From Acetobacter sacchari (GTDB lineage: Bacteria; Pseudomonadota; Alphaproteobacteria; Acetobacterales; Acetobacteraceae): a DNA stretch of 64,000 nucleotides. Shown piece after piece: positions 8,630 through 17,547 of this stretch (within the stretch, counting starts at the first letter, position 1; the number at the start of each line of letters is the position of its first letter). The notes under the pieces are model-generated. The model did no database searches. It saw only the letters and a list, made by a program, of their open reading frames with translations, and was not told where the DNA came from. A program made the translations under genes and the position numbers. The DNA lies in contig NZ_JAFVMF010000017.1 of the NCBI RefSeq assembly GCF_017377715.1, forward strand, positions 38,189-102,188, read 5' to 3'.

Positions 8630-9610
8630 GTGAGAAATATGATGCAACTCTCCATGAGATCGTTGCACGCCATGCATCCCAAAGACCTCTCCCTTCTTGC
8701 CGCACTCGATCTCCTGCTGACCGAAGGCAGTGTCGCGCGTGCCGCCGCACGCATGAATCTCAGCACACCCGCGATGAGCCGTATCCTCGGCCATATCCGC
8801 GATCTGACTGGCGATCCAATTTTCGTGCGCGCTGGCCGGAGCCTCGTCCCCACGCCGAGAGCCGAAGCCATGCGTCTGCCGGTACGGGAATTGGTCGCCC
8901 GCGCGCGGAGCATTCTGGGTAATGCCGGGGATCTGGATCTCGATCGTCTCGATCGAACCTTTACCCTACGTGCAACGGATAGTTTTATCGGCTCCTTCGG
9001 GCCGCGTCTCGCCGGCCATCTCACAACTCTTGCGCCAAAAGTCCGACTTCGTTTCGTACCGCAAAGGGACGAGAGTGTCGACGATCTGCGGGAAGGGCAA
9101 GTTGACTTGGATATTGGAGCAATTAGCCATACCGGCCCGGAAATCATGACGCAAACTATTCTGTCAGACCGATTTGTCGGCGTCGTGCGGCCTGGGCATC
9201 CGCTTTCAAGTGGTCGTATTACGTCTGCCCGTTTCTCTCGTCAGCGGCATATTTCTGCGTCCCGCCGCGGTCGAATGCATGGTCCGGTAGATCAGGCGCT
9301 GGGTAGCCTCAATCTATCACGAAATGTCGTAACGATCGTGCCCACTTTTTCGGATGCCTTATTATTCGCACGCCAATCTGAACTTGTGGCAGTCGTTCCT
9401 GATCGACTGACGGAAGTAGCGCGACAGGACATGGTCTCCTTCCCGCTCCCGGTCGAAACCGGATTGCTCAACATCTCGCAAGCCTGGCACCCAAGGTTCC
9501 AAGCCGATGCAACACATCAATGGCTGCGCGCCTGTGTTCGAGAGATCTGCGCCGAAGACACCAGCAGCAAGCAGGCGTATTGCAAAATACAAAACAATAA
9601 AATCAGATAA
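8630..9610 (+). CDS. LysR-family regulator upstream of an MFS gene
   Basis: A 326-residue LysR-type protein of the NodD/PnbR-like group. HTH residues about 25-75 (LDLLLTEGSVARAAARMNLS, TPAMSRILGHIRDLTGDPIF) are followed by a full effector domain with the SRRGRMHGPVD and QAWHPRF motifs shared with the truncated gene at the left edge. The GTG at 8630 gives the full frame; ATGs at 8639 and 8642 are equally plausible. It lies 119 bases upstream of, and on the same strand as, the MFS transporter at 9730, its likely target. Confidence 0.85.
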   Translation: MRNMMQLSMRSLHAMHPKDLSLLAALDLLLTEGSVARAAARMNLSTPAMSRILGHIRDLTGDPIFVRAGRSLVPTPRAEAMRLPVRELVARARSILGNAGDLDLDRLDRTFTLRATDSFIGSFGPRLAGHLTTLAPKVRLRFVPQRDESVDDLREGQVDLDIGAISHTGPEIMTQTILSDRFVGVVRPGHPLSSGRITSARFSRQRHISASRRGRMHGPVDQALGSLNLSRNVVTIVPTFSDALLFARQSELVAVVPDRLTEVARQDMVSFPLPVETGLLNISQAWHPRFQADATHQWLRACVREICAEDTSSKQAYCKIQNNKIR

Positions 9611-9729
9611 TTTCAATTATCGCGTGATCGCAGATAACGCAGTGTCTGTCTGGCAGCCATCCTCGATTCTATTGCGGGAACAGGGTCGTTACGAAACCTG
9701 CTCTTAGCAGACCATGACGGAGATACCGT

Positions 9730-10962
9730 GTGTCATCCACCACATCAACGGCGACGAGTAACATCACGCCCCTATCGGGCAGCCAAGCTACACAGCGGCT
9801 GTTGCCGTTCGCGCTGCTTGTTTTTCTAGGCTACTTGAGTGTCGGCATGCCGTTGGCGGTCCTTCCCGGCTATATTCACGAGACATTGGATTTTGGTCCG
9901 ACAGTCGTCGGTTGGGTTATCGCCACCCAATCCATAGGAACATTGCTTACACGCCAATTCGCGGGTCTCATCACGGACACGCGCGGCGCGAAGAATGCGG
10001 TTATCGTTGGCACTGTGGGATGCGCTTTGGCCGGGCTCGGGTATGGCATATCGGGCATAATCAACGCCATGCATATATGGAGCCTTGTCGCTCTTCTGGC
10101 CGGGCGTGCAATGCTGGGATTGGGGGAGAGCCTCCTGATTACTGGTGCTTTGTCTTGGTGCATCGGAACCGTCGGTCCGCGCCATACCGGTCGCGCGATG
10201 GTCTGGGTTGGAATTGCCATGTTCGGCGCCATCGGGGCTGGTGCCCCCATTGGGGCCGCGATCATGAACAAGTACGGTTTTATGGCAGTTGCCGCTACGG
10301 CTTCCGTTTTGCCGCTTTTCGCTCTAACGGTGGGGCTGCGAAAGGCATCGATTGCGCCGAACGGAGGACGACGACTAGCTTTCCATAAAGTGGTCGGTCT
10401 GATCTGGCGGCATGGTATGGCCCTTGCCCTGAGTACTGTCGGCTTCGGCACGCTTTTTGCTTTTCTCGGTCTGGATTACGCGGCTCAAGGCTGGTCCGGC
10501 GCACCTTACGGGCTAACCGCTTTCGGTATCGCATATGTCGCGGCACGCTTGTTTTTCGGCGGCCTGCCGGATCAGCTTGGTGGCCAGAAAGTCGCAATGG
10601 TCACGATCCCGATCCAGGGACTGGGGTTGATCGCCTTATGGCTGGCGCCGAACCCGGTCGCGGCCTTAGCGGGATCCGCACTTCTCGGGGCCGGATATTC
10701 ACTTACTTTCCCCGCGTTGGGTGTCGACGCGGTACGGTATGTTCCTCCACAAAACCGTGGCGCGGCCATGGGCGCCTATGTGGCGTTCGTCGATATTGGG
10801 CTGGGCATTACGGGACCGATCGCAGGCACCGTCGCAAGTCATTTTAACTATCCAGCCACATTTTTTGTTGCTGCGATCGCAACCATCGTCGCGATATTCG
10901 CCGCAGTGCAAGCTCACCGAAAGGATGGAACGCGCGCAATAGGGACCGATAGTTTTTCGTAA
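9730..10962 (+). CDS. MFS transporter, UPF0226/YhhS-like
   Basis: A 410-residue major facilitator protein with about 12 hydrophobic segments. The first (LLPFALLVFLGYLSVGMPLA) and the QFAGLITDTRGAKNAVIVG loop match the YhhS/YfcJ group of putative arabinose/drug exporters. A GTG start at 9730 is used because no suitable ATG precedes the first helix. The substrate is not known. The C-terminus ends in the cytoplasm with a short basic tail. The upstream LysR gene is a plausible regulator. Confidence 0.85.
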   Translation: MSSTTSTATSNITPLSGSQATQRLLPFALLVFLGYLSVGMPLAVLPGYIHETLDFGPTVVGWVIATQSIGTLLTRQFAGLITDTRGAKNAVIVGTVGCALAGLGYGISGIINAMHIWSLVALLAGRAMLGLGESLLITGALSWCIGTVGPRHTGRAMVWVGIAMFGAIGAGAPIGAAIMNKYGFMAVAATASVLPLFALTVGLRKASIAPNGGRRLAFHKVVGLIWRHGMALALSTVGFGTLFAFLGLDYAAQGWSGAPYGLTAFGIAYVAARLFFGGLPDQLGGQKVAMVTIPIQGLGLIALWLAPNPVAALAGSALLGAGYSLTFPALGVDAVRYVPPQNRGAAMGAYVAFVDIGLGITGPIAGTVASHFNYPATFFVAAIATIVAIFAAVQAHRKDGTRAIGTDSFS

Positions 10963-11131
10963 CATCAACAACCATCGAACAATATCCAATAATTCATAAG
11001 CACAAAGATTAAACGCTGTAGAAATTATACAATAAAGCAGGCCACCTCATGCATCTCGCGGAACTGCGCTATTTTTTTCCGTGCTCGAAGCCGGAAGTTT
11101 CGGGAAGGCCGCGCAATCCTTGCAGATGCTA

Positions 11132-12173
11132 GAGCGCGTCCACTGAACTATGAATCGTGGGGATGACGCGGAGCGTGGATTGTGATTCACCGTTTTCATT
11201 GATGGAGATGGTGATGGCGCGAGCATTGAGTGACGATCTTCGGGTGCGCGTTCTGGAAGCCGGCGCAGCGGGCGGGTCAGCCCGTTCAGTAGCGAAGCGG
11301 TTCGGGATCGGGATTTCGACGGCGATCCGGTGGCTTCGACGCGAGCGTGAAAGCGGCGAACGGGCGGCGCGCCGTCAGGGCAAGCCACGCGGTTCGCGGC
11401 TGGACGGGCATGAAGCCTTTATTGTTGGCATGATTGAAGCGCAAACAGACATCACGCTCAACGAGATGGTGGCGCGCCTGCAGGGTGAGCAGTCCGTCGG
11501 GATCGGCCGCAGTATGCTCAGCCGATGGCTGCGGCAGCGCGGGTGGACATTCAAAAAGAGACCGCACATGCATTGGAGCAGGAGCGCGAAGATGTGCTGA
11601 CACGTCGGCAGGACTGGTTCGACGGCCAGCCTGACCTCGATCCGTACCGCCTGGTCTTCATCGACGAAACCAGCCTCTCCACGAAGATGGCACGCCTGCG
11701 TGGTCGCGCTTTACGCGGAGAACGCTGTCGGGCTGGCGTTCCTCATGGCCATTGGAAAACAACGACTTTCACCGCCGGCTTGCGCCTCACGGGTATGACT
11801 GCACCCTTCGTGCATGATGGCGCCATGAACGGCGAGATTTTTCAGGCCTATGTCGAGCATGTTCTCGTGCCGACGCTCAGCCCGGGCGATATCGCTGTGC
11901 TGGACAATCTGCCCGCTCACAGGGTTCCGGGAGCGCGAAAGGCCATCGAACGAGTGGGGGCATGTATGATGTTCCTGCCTCCCTATAGTCCCGATTTCAA
12001 CCCGATCGAAATGGCATTCGCCAAGTTCAAGGCCCTCTTACGCGCCAAGGCAGCAAGAACCGTCACAGCGCTATGGGACGCCGCCGGATCGGTCCTGGAT
12101 GATTTCACTCCGGACGAATGTGCCAACTTTTTCACCGCCGCAGGCTATGAACCGGAATAACGTGGACGTGCTC
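11132..12173 (+). mobile_element. IS630-family insertion sequence, complete with TA duplication
   Basis: A 1042-bp element bounded by imperfect terminal inverted repeats: the left end GAGCGCGTCCAC and the right end read inward GAGCACGTCCAC. It is flanked on both sides by TA (11130-11131 and 12174-12175), the target duplicated by IS630/Tc1-mariner transposases. Removing the element plus one TA restores the codons of the host LysR gene (SLQM-LVSTLSQAVSRLED against SLHL-QVSTLSRAISRLED in the paralogue). It carries one transposase in two overlapping frames. Confidence 0.92.
11214..12160 (+). CDS. IS630-family transposase, two frames joined by a -1 shift
   Basis: DDE transposase. The first frame (ATG 11214, MARALSDDLRVRVLEAG) holds the HTH region and runs to a stop at 11600. 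The second, in the -1 frame, holds the catalytic part: VFIDETS (first Asp), VLDNLPAHR (second Asp) and SPDFNPIEMAFAKFK (Glu). Normal homologous order is regained by a -1 shift at the TTC-AAA-AAG run near 11550, giving GWTFKK then ETAHALEQERED. This may be programmed frameshifting, known in several IS630 elements, rather than damage. The element looks potentially active. Confidence 0.85.
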
Positions 12174-12936
12174 TAGTATCGACTCTCAGCCAGGCAGTCA
12201 GTCGCCTTGAGGATAAGCTGGCGGTAACACTGGTTGAGCGAAGCCCGACCGGAATCCACGCCACAGCATCGGGACGCCAAGCGATGCGCCACATTCGTCG
12301 TGTCTTGAATGAGACAAATGCGATGAAGGAGACGCTCGAGCGAAGTAATACCGGTGAGGCCGGGGAAATTCGTCTAGGTTTTTACCTACCGCCATTTAAT
12401 AGCTTTCTGACGAAACTGCTATTGGAATGGCGCGCGGCCCATCCGGGCGTCTGCGTGACGCCCTATGAATCGGGCGACCGTAGTCTCCATGCGGCACTAA
12501 CTGATTGTCAGATCGACGCAGCTCTGGTGCCGGATTTCTGCTCCATAATTATGAAACTGGCTGTCTCGTCTTTTCCGAACCCCTTATGGCAGTAGTGCCG
12601 ACCAGTCACCGTCTGGCCAGCCAATGGGATTTGCGTTGGCGAAACCTGCAAACCGAGATCCTGCTTCTATGGGCGGCGGAAAAGGGCGAGGCCTGTCGTG
12701 AGTTCTTCGCTGCACGGCTGCCTGGCACAAGCTTACGTGTGTTCGAGGCGGATAGCCTGACCGTACTTGCCTTCGTGCGCATAGGCTACTGCATCACGAT
12801 CTCAGCGGGGCTTATTCTACCCTAAATCTACCCGGCCTAGTGTTTGTGCCGATCGTCGAGGAGAACGCGTATGTCGACGTTAGCCTGACATGGCGACCGG
12901 ACTCCGAAGATCCCGTGATGGGCAAATTCGTCGCCT

Positions 12937-13188
12937 TCATACGGGATCGGACGGAGCTCTACCGCCGAACCCCGCCTTCCGGCGTTGCTTTCGGAAACCC
13001 CGATCCGTCTCCATAAAGCGCGCGAGCATCGGCACGACAAGCTTAGCAGGCATTATCTCGTCCTGCCCGCTCTCTCGTGAGAGAAGGCGCGCGTATTCAA
13101 TAAGATCTCGATGCACAGCGGCGGGTAGCTCAATGGTCAGACGCACCGGCTTGTCATTCGCGATCGGCCCCAGCCTGAGTTTCGTCAT
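12937..13188 (-). CDS. DUF2274 protein at the end of the trb operon
   Basis: An 83-residue protein beginning MTKLRLGPIANDKPVRLTIE, with a ribbon-like KPVRLTIELPAAVHRDLIEYA core, characteristic of DUF2274 proteins that follow trbI in Trb-type conjugation clusters. It overlaps the trbI stop (ATGA), so it is the last gene of the operon. Its role is unknown; the LTIELPAAVHRDL segment resembles a ribbon-helix-helix strand. The C-terminal tail (after about residue 65) overlaps the broken LysR gene on the other strand and may be altered at a junction. Confidence 0.82.
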   Translation of the reverse strand: MTKLRLGPIANDKPVRLTIELPAAVHRDLIEYARLLSRESGQDEIMPAKLVVPMLARFMETDRGFRKQRRKAGFGGRAPSDPV

Positions 13189-14345
13189 CGGGAAACCTCC
13201 TGTCTGAACGGGGTAAGAACCAGGTCACGATGCACCGTCACCCGCACCGGAAAGCCCGGCCGGATTGTGTTGGTCGGCTGGATATTGAGTGACCGTCCCA
13301 CGATCTGCTCACCGATCTGGTTGAAGCCCTGCGAGCCGCCGGTGCGCAACGCCTGGGCGATGCCGTTGCCGCCGCTGATATCGGCCTCGGAGCCGATGCT
13401 GAGCACGGTCGAGACCAACGCGGCCTTGAACACCTCGCCCCAGTGGTTGTCGGTCTGGTCCTGCAATCCGGCGAAACCCGCCGCATCGGCGGCCGGCTCA
13501 TTCTCCAGCACGATCGAATCCCCGGCACCGCGCATCAGCCGGGTCCAGACCAGCAGCACCCGCTTCTGGCCATAAGCGATCTGGGAGTCATAGCGGCCGA
13601 TCAGTGTCGCCCCCTGCGGGATCAGCAGGATATGCCCGGTCGGACTGTCATAGACATTCTCCGTGACCTGCGCCGTGACTTCGCCCGGCAGGTCGGAGCG
13701 GATGCCGGTAATCAGCGCACCGGGAATAATCGATCCCGCCTGAAGCACATACGGGCTGGGAGCTGATTTCAGACGCGCATTACTGACGGTTCGCAGGTCA
13801 ACCGGCCCGTCGAGAAACGCCTGCCTGCGATCGGTAGCAACGCTACTGGGCTGGATTGCCGTCGCGTCCGCCGCCGCCGGTGCTGCGACATCCCGGCCCA
13901 TCTGCGTCTGGGTGAACAGATGACTGACCCGTGCCGCTTCCTGCTCCTGGGCGATGCGCTGCTTCTCCGGATCGGCGGGCGCCGCCGGTGTCGCCATGCC
14001 GGCCGTACTTACCCCTGCTCGCAGCATGGGACCGCCGAGGTCGCCCGGCAGCGGTGGGCCGAGGCGCGGCGGATGGCTATAATCGCCCGGCAGATTGGCC
14101 AACCCGTCCGGCGTGGTTCGGCTGCCGGTATTGTAGAGTTCGGCACTGCTCTTCGGTGGCGCCGGCTTCAACGCCAGATAGAGCGCGCCGCCGACGCCAA
14201 GCGCCGCGATGGTGGCCAGCCCAAGGATCACTTTGCGCGACAGCCGCGTGACCGGCGGCCGCGTCGTCCGCAGCCGCATCTCGCCCGGTGGCCTGACGGC
14301 GGCCCCTGGCGTTTCGGTGCCGCCACTTCCGGCGCTGTCGTTCAT
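13185..14345 (-). CDS. trbI: TrbI, VirB10-like conjugal transfer protein
   Basis: A 386-residue bitopic inner-membrane protein that spans the periplasm and forms the outer-membrane channel of the mating-pair apparatus. One N-terminal membrane segment (residues about 39-60, VILGLATIAALGVGGALYL) precedes a Pro-rich linker. The C-terminal TrbI/VirB10 beta-barrel domain shows QAGSIIPGALITGIRSDLPG, LLIPQGATLIGRYDSQIAYG and the closing segment GFPVRVTVHRDLVLTPF. It overlaps trbG upstream and the DUF2274 gene downstream by ATGA junctions, indicating translational coupling. Confidence 0.95.
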   Translation of the reverse strand: MNDSAGSGGTETPGAAVRPPGEMRLRTTRPPVTRLSRKVILGLATIAALGVGGALYLALKPAPPKSSAELYNTGSRTTPDGLANLPGDYSHPPRLGPPLPGDLGGPMLRAGVSTAGMATPAAPADPEKQRIAQEQEAARVSHLFTQTQMGRDVAAPAAADATAIQPSSVATDRRQAFLDGPVDLRTVSNARLKSAPSPYVLQAGSIIPGALITGIRSDLPGEVTAQVTENVYDSPTGHILLIPQGATLIGRYDSQIAYGQKRVLLVWTRLMRGAGDSIVLENEPAADAAGFAGLQDQTDNHWGEVFKAALVSTVLSIGSEADISGGNGIAQALRTGGSQGFNQIGEQIVGRSLNIQPTNTIRPGFPVRVTVHRDLVLTPFRQEVSR

Positions 14346-15328
14346 GACCGCCGCGACCCGTCAGTGCGGACGATCCGCACTACCTGCTGGTGCTTCGCAC
14401 CCAGCCGAAGTTCGGCGGCGGCAAACAGACGATCGACGATCATGCGGTTGCCGCGCACCCGGTAGTTCACCAGTTGGCCGTCGCCCTGCGGGCCGATCAC
14501 CCACAGCGGCGGCATCTCCCCCTGAGCGATCCCGGTCGGAAACTCGATGAAGACCTGCCGCCCATCATCGAAGGCCCGCAATGGCCGCCACGGCGCCTCG
14601 TCGCCCTCGATCCGGTAGCGGAAAGTCAGCGCGTCGAGATCGACGCCGGTCGCGACTGGCGTCGTGAGGTCCGCGTCACGATCCTGGCCGCGCAGGGCAA
14701 CGATCTGGTCCTGCGGATAATCCCACGACACCGACGCCATGTAGGTCCGCTCATCGGAACGTAGTTCCAGATGATAGGTGCGCCGGTCGGTATTGATGAC
14801 CAGGTTGGTCGTCAGGTCCGGACGGGTCGGCTTGAGCAGGATGTGAATCCGTTTCGACACCCCTGCCCCGCTCTCGGTGTCGCCGATAATCCAGCGCACG
14901 GTATCGCCGACGGCGACCGGGCCGAAACCGACCAGCTTCTCGCCCGGCTGCAGCGCGATATCCGTGATTTCGCCCGGCGCCGCATAGAGCTGATAGAGCG
15001 CCCCCTCGGAAAACGGATAGACCTGGATCGCATTGAGATAGCCGGCCCGCGTCGGTTGGATCCGCGCCGCACTGTTGGCGCGCTCGACCCGCTGGTGCGG
15101 ATCCGTCGGGTCCGGCACCGCATGCCGGGTTGGGATCGGCTTGAGCTGCCCCGGTAACGGCAAGGGCTCGGGGAGTGCCACCACCTGCACCGGCTTAGGC
15201 GGGTCAGGCGTAAGCACTGCCTGCCGGGGCGTATCGTCGTATCTGATGGCAGGCGGCTTCCATGAGGAGCAGGCCGCCAGCGGCGCCAGCAGGATCATGA
15301 ACGGCGCGATGGTGTTGAGGGTGCGCAT
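14342..15328 (-). CDS. trbG: TrbG, VirB9-like conjugal transfer protein
   Basis: A 328-residue periplasmic/outer-membrane component of the T4SS core complex, partner of TrbI. The N-terminus is a lipoprotein signal with lipobox LAAC (Cys at about residue 20). The body contains IQVYPFSEGALYQLYAAPGE, GDTESGAG and the C-terminal segment RGNRMIVDRLFAAAELRLG typical of TrbG/VirB9/CagX. In some T4SSs VirB7 provides the lipid anchor; here TrbG appears to carry its own. Its start overlaps the trbF stop by one base. Confidence 0.94.
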   Translation of the reverse strand: MRTLNTIAPFMILLAPLAACSSWKPPAIRYDDTPRQAVLTPDPPKPVQVVALPEPLPLPGQLKPIPTRHAVPDPTDPHQRVERANSAARIQPTRAGYLNAIQVYPFSEGALYQLYAAPGEITDIALQPGEKLVGFGPVAVGDTVRWIIGDTESGAGVSKRIHILLKPTRPDLTTNLVINTDRRTYHLELRSDERTYMASVSWDYPQDQIVALRGQDRDADLTTPVATGVDLDALTFRYRIEGDEAPWRPLRAFDDGRQVFIEFPTGIAQGEMPPLWVIGPQGDGQLVNYRVRGNRMIVDRLFAAAELRLGAKHQQVVRIVRTDGSRRS

Positions 15329-16008
15329 CAGCCGAGTTCCCTAGACCAGTTGAGGGCGTGGATGTAGATGCCAAGCGGGTTTTTCCGCAGCCGTTCGGCA
15401 TCGGTTGGGGTGCTGACAACGATGGTCAGGATCGCGCTCCAGCGCTCAGTGGCAGCCAGCGCACCATCGACATAGCGGCGCTCGATCCATTCCACCCGGA
15501 AGCTGTCGTCGGAAGCGCGGATCACGCTGGCGATCTCAACCGCCACCTGCATCTTGCCGATCCGGTTGAACGGATCGCTGGTGCGGGCATAATCGTTCAG
15601 GGCCAGTGCCCCGCGATCGGTGACGTAGTTATAGGCGTCGAGCCAGTTCTGGCGCAGCACCACCGGATCGGCCGGGATGCCGCGCACCTCGGAGATGAAG
15701 CGCGCCAGATACCAGGCGATCTGCGGATCGGTCGGCCGATAGGCGGCGGTTGCCGGACCGACGGCCTGCGCCTGACCCAGCCGGTCGATCTGCACCACCC
15801 ACGGCGTGACGGTGCCGCGCGCCGACTGCCAGACCAGCCCGGCGGCGAGGCCACCGCTCAAAGCCAGGCAGCCGAAGAAGGCCAGCCGCCAGTTGCGCGC
15901 CTGGACACGGGCCGAGCCGATGCGGTCGTCCCAGACCTGTCCGGCCCTGTGATAGGGCGTCTCGGGTTCCGGTGTTCTTCCGAAACGCACATTGGGGCGG
16001 CGGAACAT
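15328..16008 (-). CDS. trbF: TrbF, VirB8-like conjugal transfer protein
   Basis: A 226-residue inner-membrane assembly factor. A short cytoplasmic N-terminus is followed by one membrane helix (about residues 42-62, LAFFGCLALSGGLAAGLVWQ) and a periplasmic VirB8-type NTF2-like domain (PTDPQIAWYLARFISEVRG, NDYARTSDPFNRIGKMQVAV, VEWIERRYVDG). It interacts with TrbG/TrbI homologues during assembly of the transfer channel. It is separated from trbL by two bases. Confidence 0.94.
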   Translation of the reverse strand: MFRRPNVRFGRTPEPETPYHRAGQVWDDRIGSARVQARNWRLAFFGCLALSGGLAAGLVWQSARGTVTPWVVQIDRLGQAQAVGPATAAYRPTDPQIAWYLARFISEVRGIPADPVVLRQNWLDAYNYVTDRGALALNDYARTSDPFNRIGKMQVAVEIASVIRASDDSFRVEWIERRYVDGALAATERWSAILTIVVSTPTDAERLRKNPLGIYIHALNWSRELG

Positions 16009-16010
16009 GG

Positions 16011-17270
16011 CTATTCTCCCTCCGAAAGATCGACGTCATGGCCGCCGCTGGGCCGGTCGCCGCCCTTGATCGCCTGCGCGGCCGCTTCCGCTCCGCCCTT
16101 GATCCGGTTGTTGCGCTGCATCCGGCTGGCCCAGGCCGGTGGCTTGCCGGCAGCACTCGCTCCGCCGCCGGCACTCGAGGCCGTGGCACTACCCGCGCCA
16201 CCGGTCGCGGCCGCCCCGCCGGCCTGATAGCTGGTGCGGACACTGGCCATGGCGCGGCGCAACGGGCTGGCGGCGGCGGACATTCCGGCCTTGGCGACAC
16301 CGGCCGCGCCGCCGGCCCGATAGGCGGCGGTCGTGCCACCCGCGACAAAAGCGCCGCCCCGCACGGCGGCGGCCGCCGCTCCCACAGCCAGTCCGGCCCC
16401 TGATGCGGCGGCCACACCGGCACCAACGACCCCGGCGGCCGTGGCGACAGCGGATCCCGCGCCCAGTTGCGGACCACCGGCGATCAGCCCGTTGGCCAGC
16501 GCCGGACCGAACACGGTCAGACCGAGCAGCGTCAAGGACGCGAGGATCAGGGTCAGCGCATCATTGATGGTCGGCGGGTTGTTGAAGCCACTGGTGAACT
16601 GGCCGAACACCGTCGAACCAATGCCGACGATGACGGCCAGCATCAGAACCTTGATCCCGGCCGACACGACGTTGCCCAGCACCTTCTCGGCGAGGAAGGC
16701 GGTGCGGCCGAACAGACCGAAGGGCACCAGCACGAAGCCTGCGAGCGTGGTCAGCTTGAACTCGATCAGCGCCACGAAGAGCTGGATCGCCATGACGAAG
16801 AAGCTGATGACCACGATCAGCCAGGCGATCAGCAACACGGCGATCTGGATCGCGTTGTTGAAGATGGCGACGAAACCGACCAGCGAAGAAATCGAGGTCA
16901 GGATCGGCTTGCCGGCATCAATGCCGACCTGCGCCAGTCGTCCCGGCTGGAGCAGTTGCGCCTGAGTAAGATGCCCGCCACCGGCCTCGATGCCCAGCCC
17001 GGCGAAGGATTCATAGATGATCCGTGCCAGCCCGTTGAAATTGCCGATGATGAAGGCAAACAGGCCGATGAACAGGGTCTTGCGGATCAGCCGCGCCAGC
17101 ACGTCCTCATCCGGGGCCAGCGCCCAGAACAGACCGGCCAGCGTGATGTCGATCGCAATCAGCATACCGGCGAGCCAGTGGACGTCGCCCTGCACCAGAC
17201 CGAACCCGGAATCGATATACTGGGTGAAGATGGCAAGGAAATTGTCGATGACGCCGGTGCCCTGCTGCAT
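16011..17270 (-). CDS. trbL: TrbL, VirB6-like polytopic membrane protein
   Basis: A 419-residue inner-membrane channel component. The start at 17270 (MQQGTGVIDNFLAIFTQYID) is the family's usual N-terminus; a longer frame to 17333 would overlap the upstream gene. Six or more hydrophobic segments lie between residues 30 and 290, followed by an Ala/Gly-rich tail (about residues 295-419) of low complexity. VirB6/TrbL proteins form part of the DNA path across the inner membrane. The Gly/Ala-rich tail is common in this family and varies in length. Confidence 0.92.
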   Translation of the reverse strand: MQQGTGVIDNFLAIFTQYIDSGFGLVQGDVHWLAGMLIAIDITLAGLFWALAPDEDVLARLIRKTLFIGLFAFIIGNFNGLARIIYESFAGLGIEAGGGHLTQAQLLQPGRLAQVGIDAGKPILTSISSLVGFVAIFNNAIQIAVLLIAWLIVVISFFVMAIQLFVALIEFKLTTLAGFVLVPFGLFGRTAFLAEKVLGNVVSAGIKVLMLAVIVGIGSTVFGQFTSGFNNPPTINDALTLILASLTLLGLTVFGPALANGLIAGGPQLGAGSAVATAAGVVGAGVAAASGAGLAVGAAAAAVRGGAFVAGGTTAAYRAGGAAGVAKAGMSAAASPLRRAMASVRTSYQAGGAAATGGAGSATASSAGGGASAAGKPPAWASRMQRNNRIKGGAEAAAQAIKGGDRPSGGHDVDLSEGE

Positions 17271-17274
17271 GGCG

Positions 17275-17547
17275 TCACCGTGCCGCGTCGGGCGCGAAGA
17301 AGCGCTTGCGGTTCTCGGCCCAGATCGCAGCACAGGCCGGATCGCCGTCAGCCTTCATGCCGAGCGCCTGGCAGCGCGCCAGACCGGTGGCCAACCGGTC
17401 ACGCGATCCCGGCGGCCCGAGATCGGGCACACCGACGTCATGGGGGACGTGCCGGAGATGCAGGCTGGCGGCGACCAGGATCAGAACGACCAGCCCGACG
17501 GCCACGAGCCGGAAGACGATCGGCAGGGAGAGACGGAACGGGCGCAT
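17275..17547 (-). CDS. TrbK-alt, putative entry-exclusion protein
   Basis: A 90-residue protein with one N-terminal membrane helix (about residues 8-28) and a small periplasmic tail with two Cys (LARCQALGMKADGDPACAAIW), matching the TrbK-alt group encoded between trbJ and trbL. Such proteins are proposed to block redundant transfer into cells that already carry the element. The start overlaps the trbJ stop by one base. Function is inferred from position and architecture. Confidence 0.8.
   Translation of the reverse strand: MRPFRLSLPIVFRLVAVGLVVLILVAASLHLRHVPHDVGVPDLGPPGSRDRLATGLARCQALGMKADGDPACAAIWAENRKRFFAPDAAR

Larger units (their letters stand above)
11049..13016 (+). pseudogene. LysR regulator pseudogene split by an IS630-family element
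   Basis: Remnant of a close paralogue of the LysR gene at 4693-5619. It starts MHLAELRYFF, then loses frame in a run of seven T (about 11072-11078; eight would restore VLEAGSFGKAAQSL). It is interrupted at codon QM|LV by the element at 11132-12173, resumes with STLSQAVSRLEDKLAVTLVE, loses one base near 12541 (PDF to LLHNYET) and another near 12810 (SAG to AYSTLNLPGLVFVP). Four independent lesions make it non-functional. The last about 60 bases no longer match the paralogue and overlap the DUF2274 gene antisense, so its natural 3' end may be missing. Confidence 0.88.
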
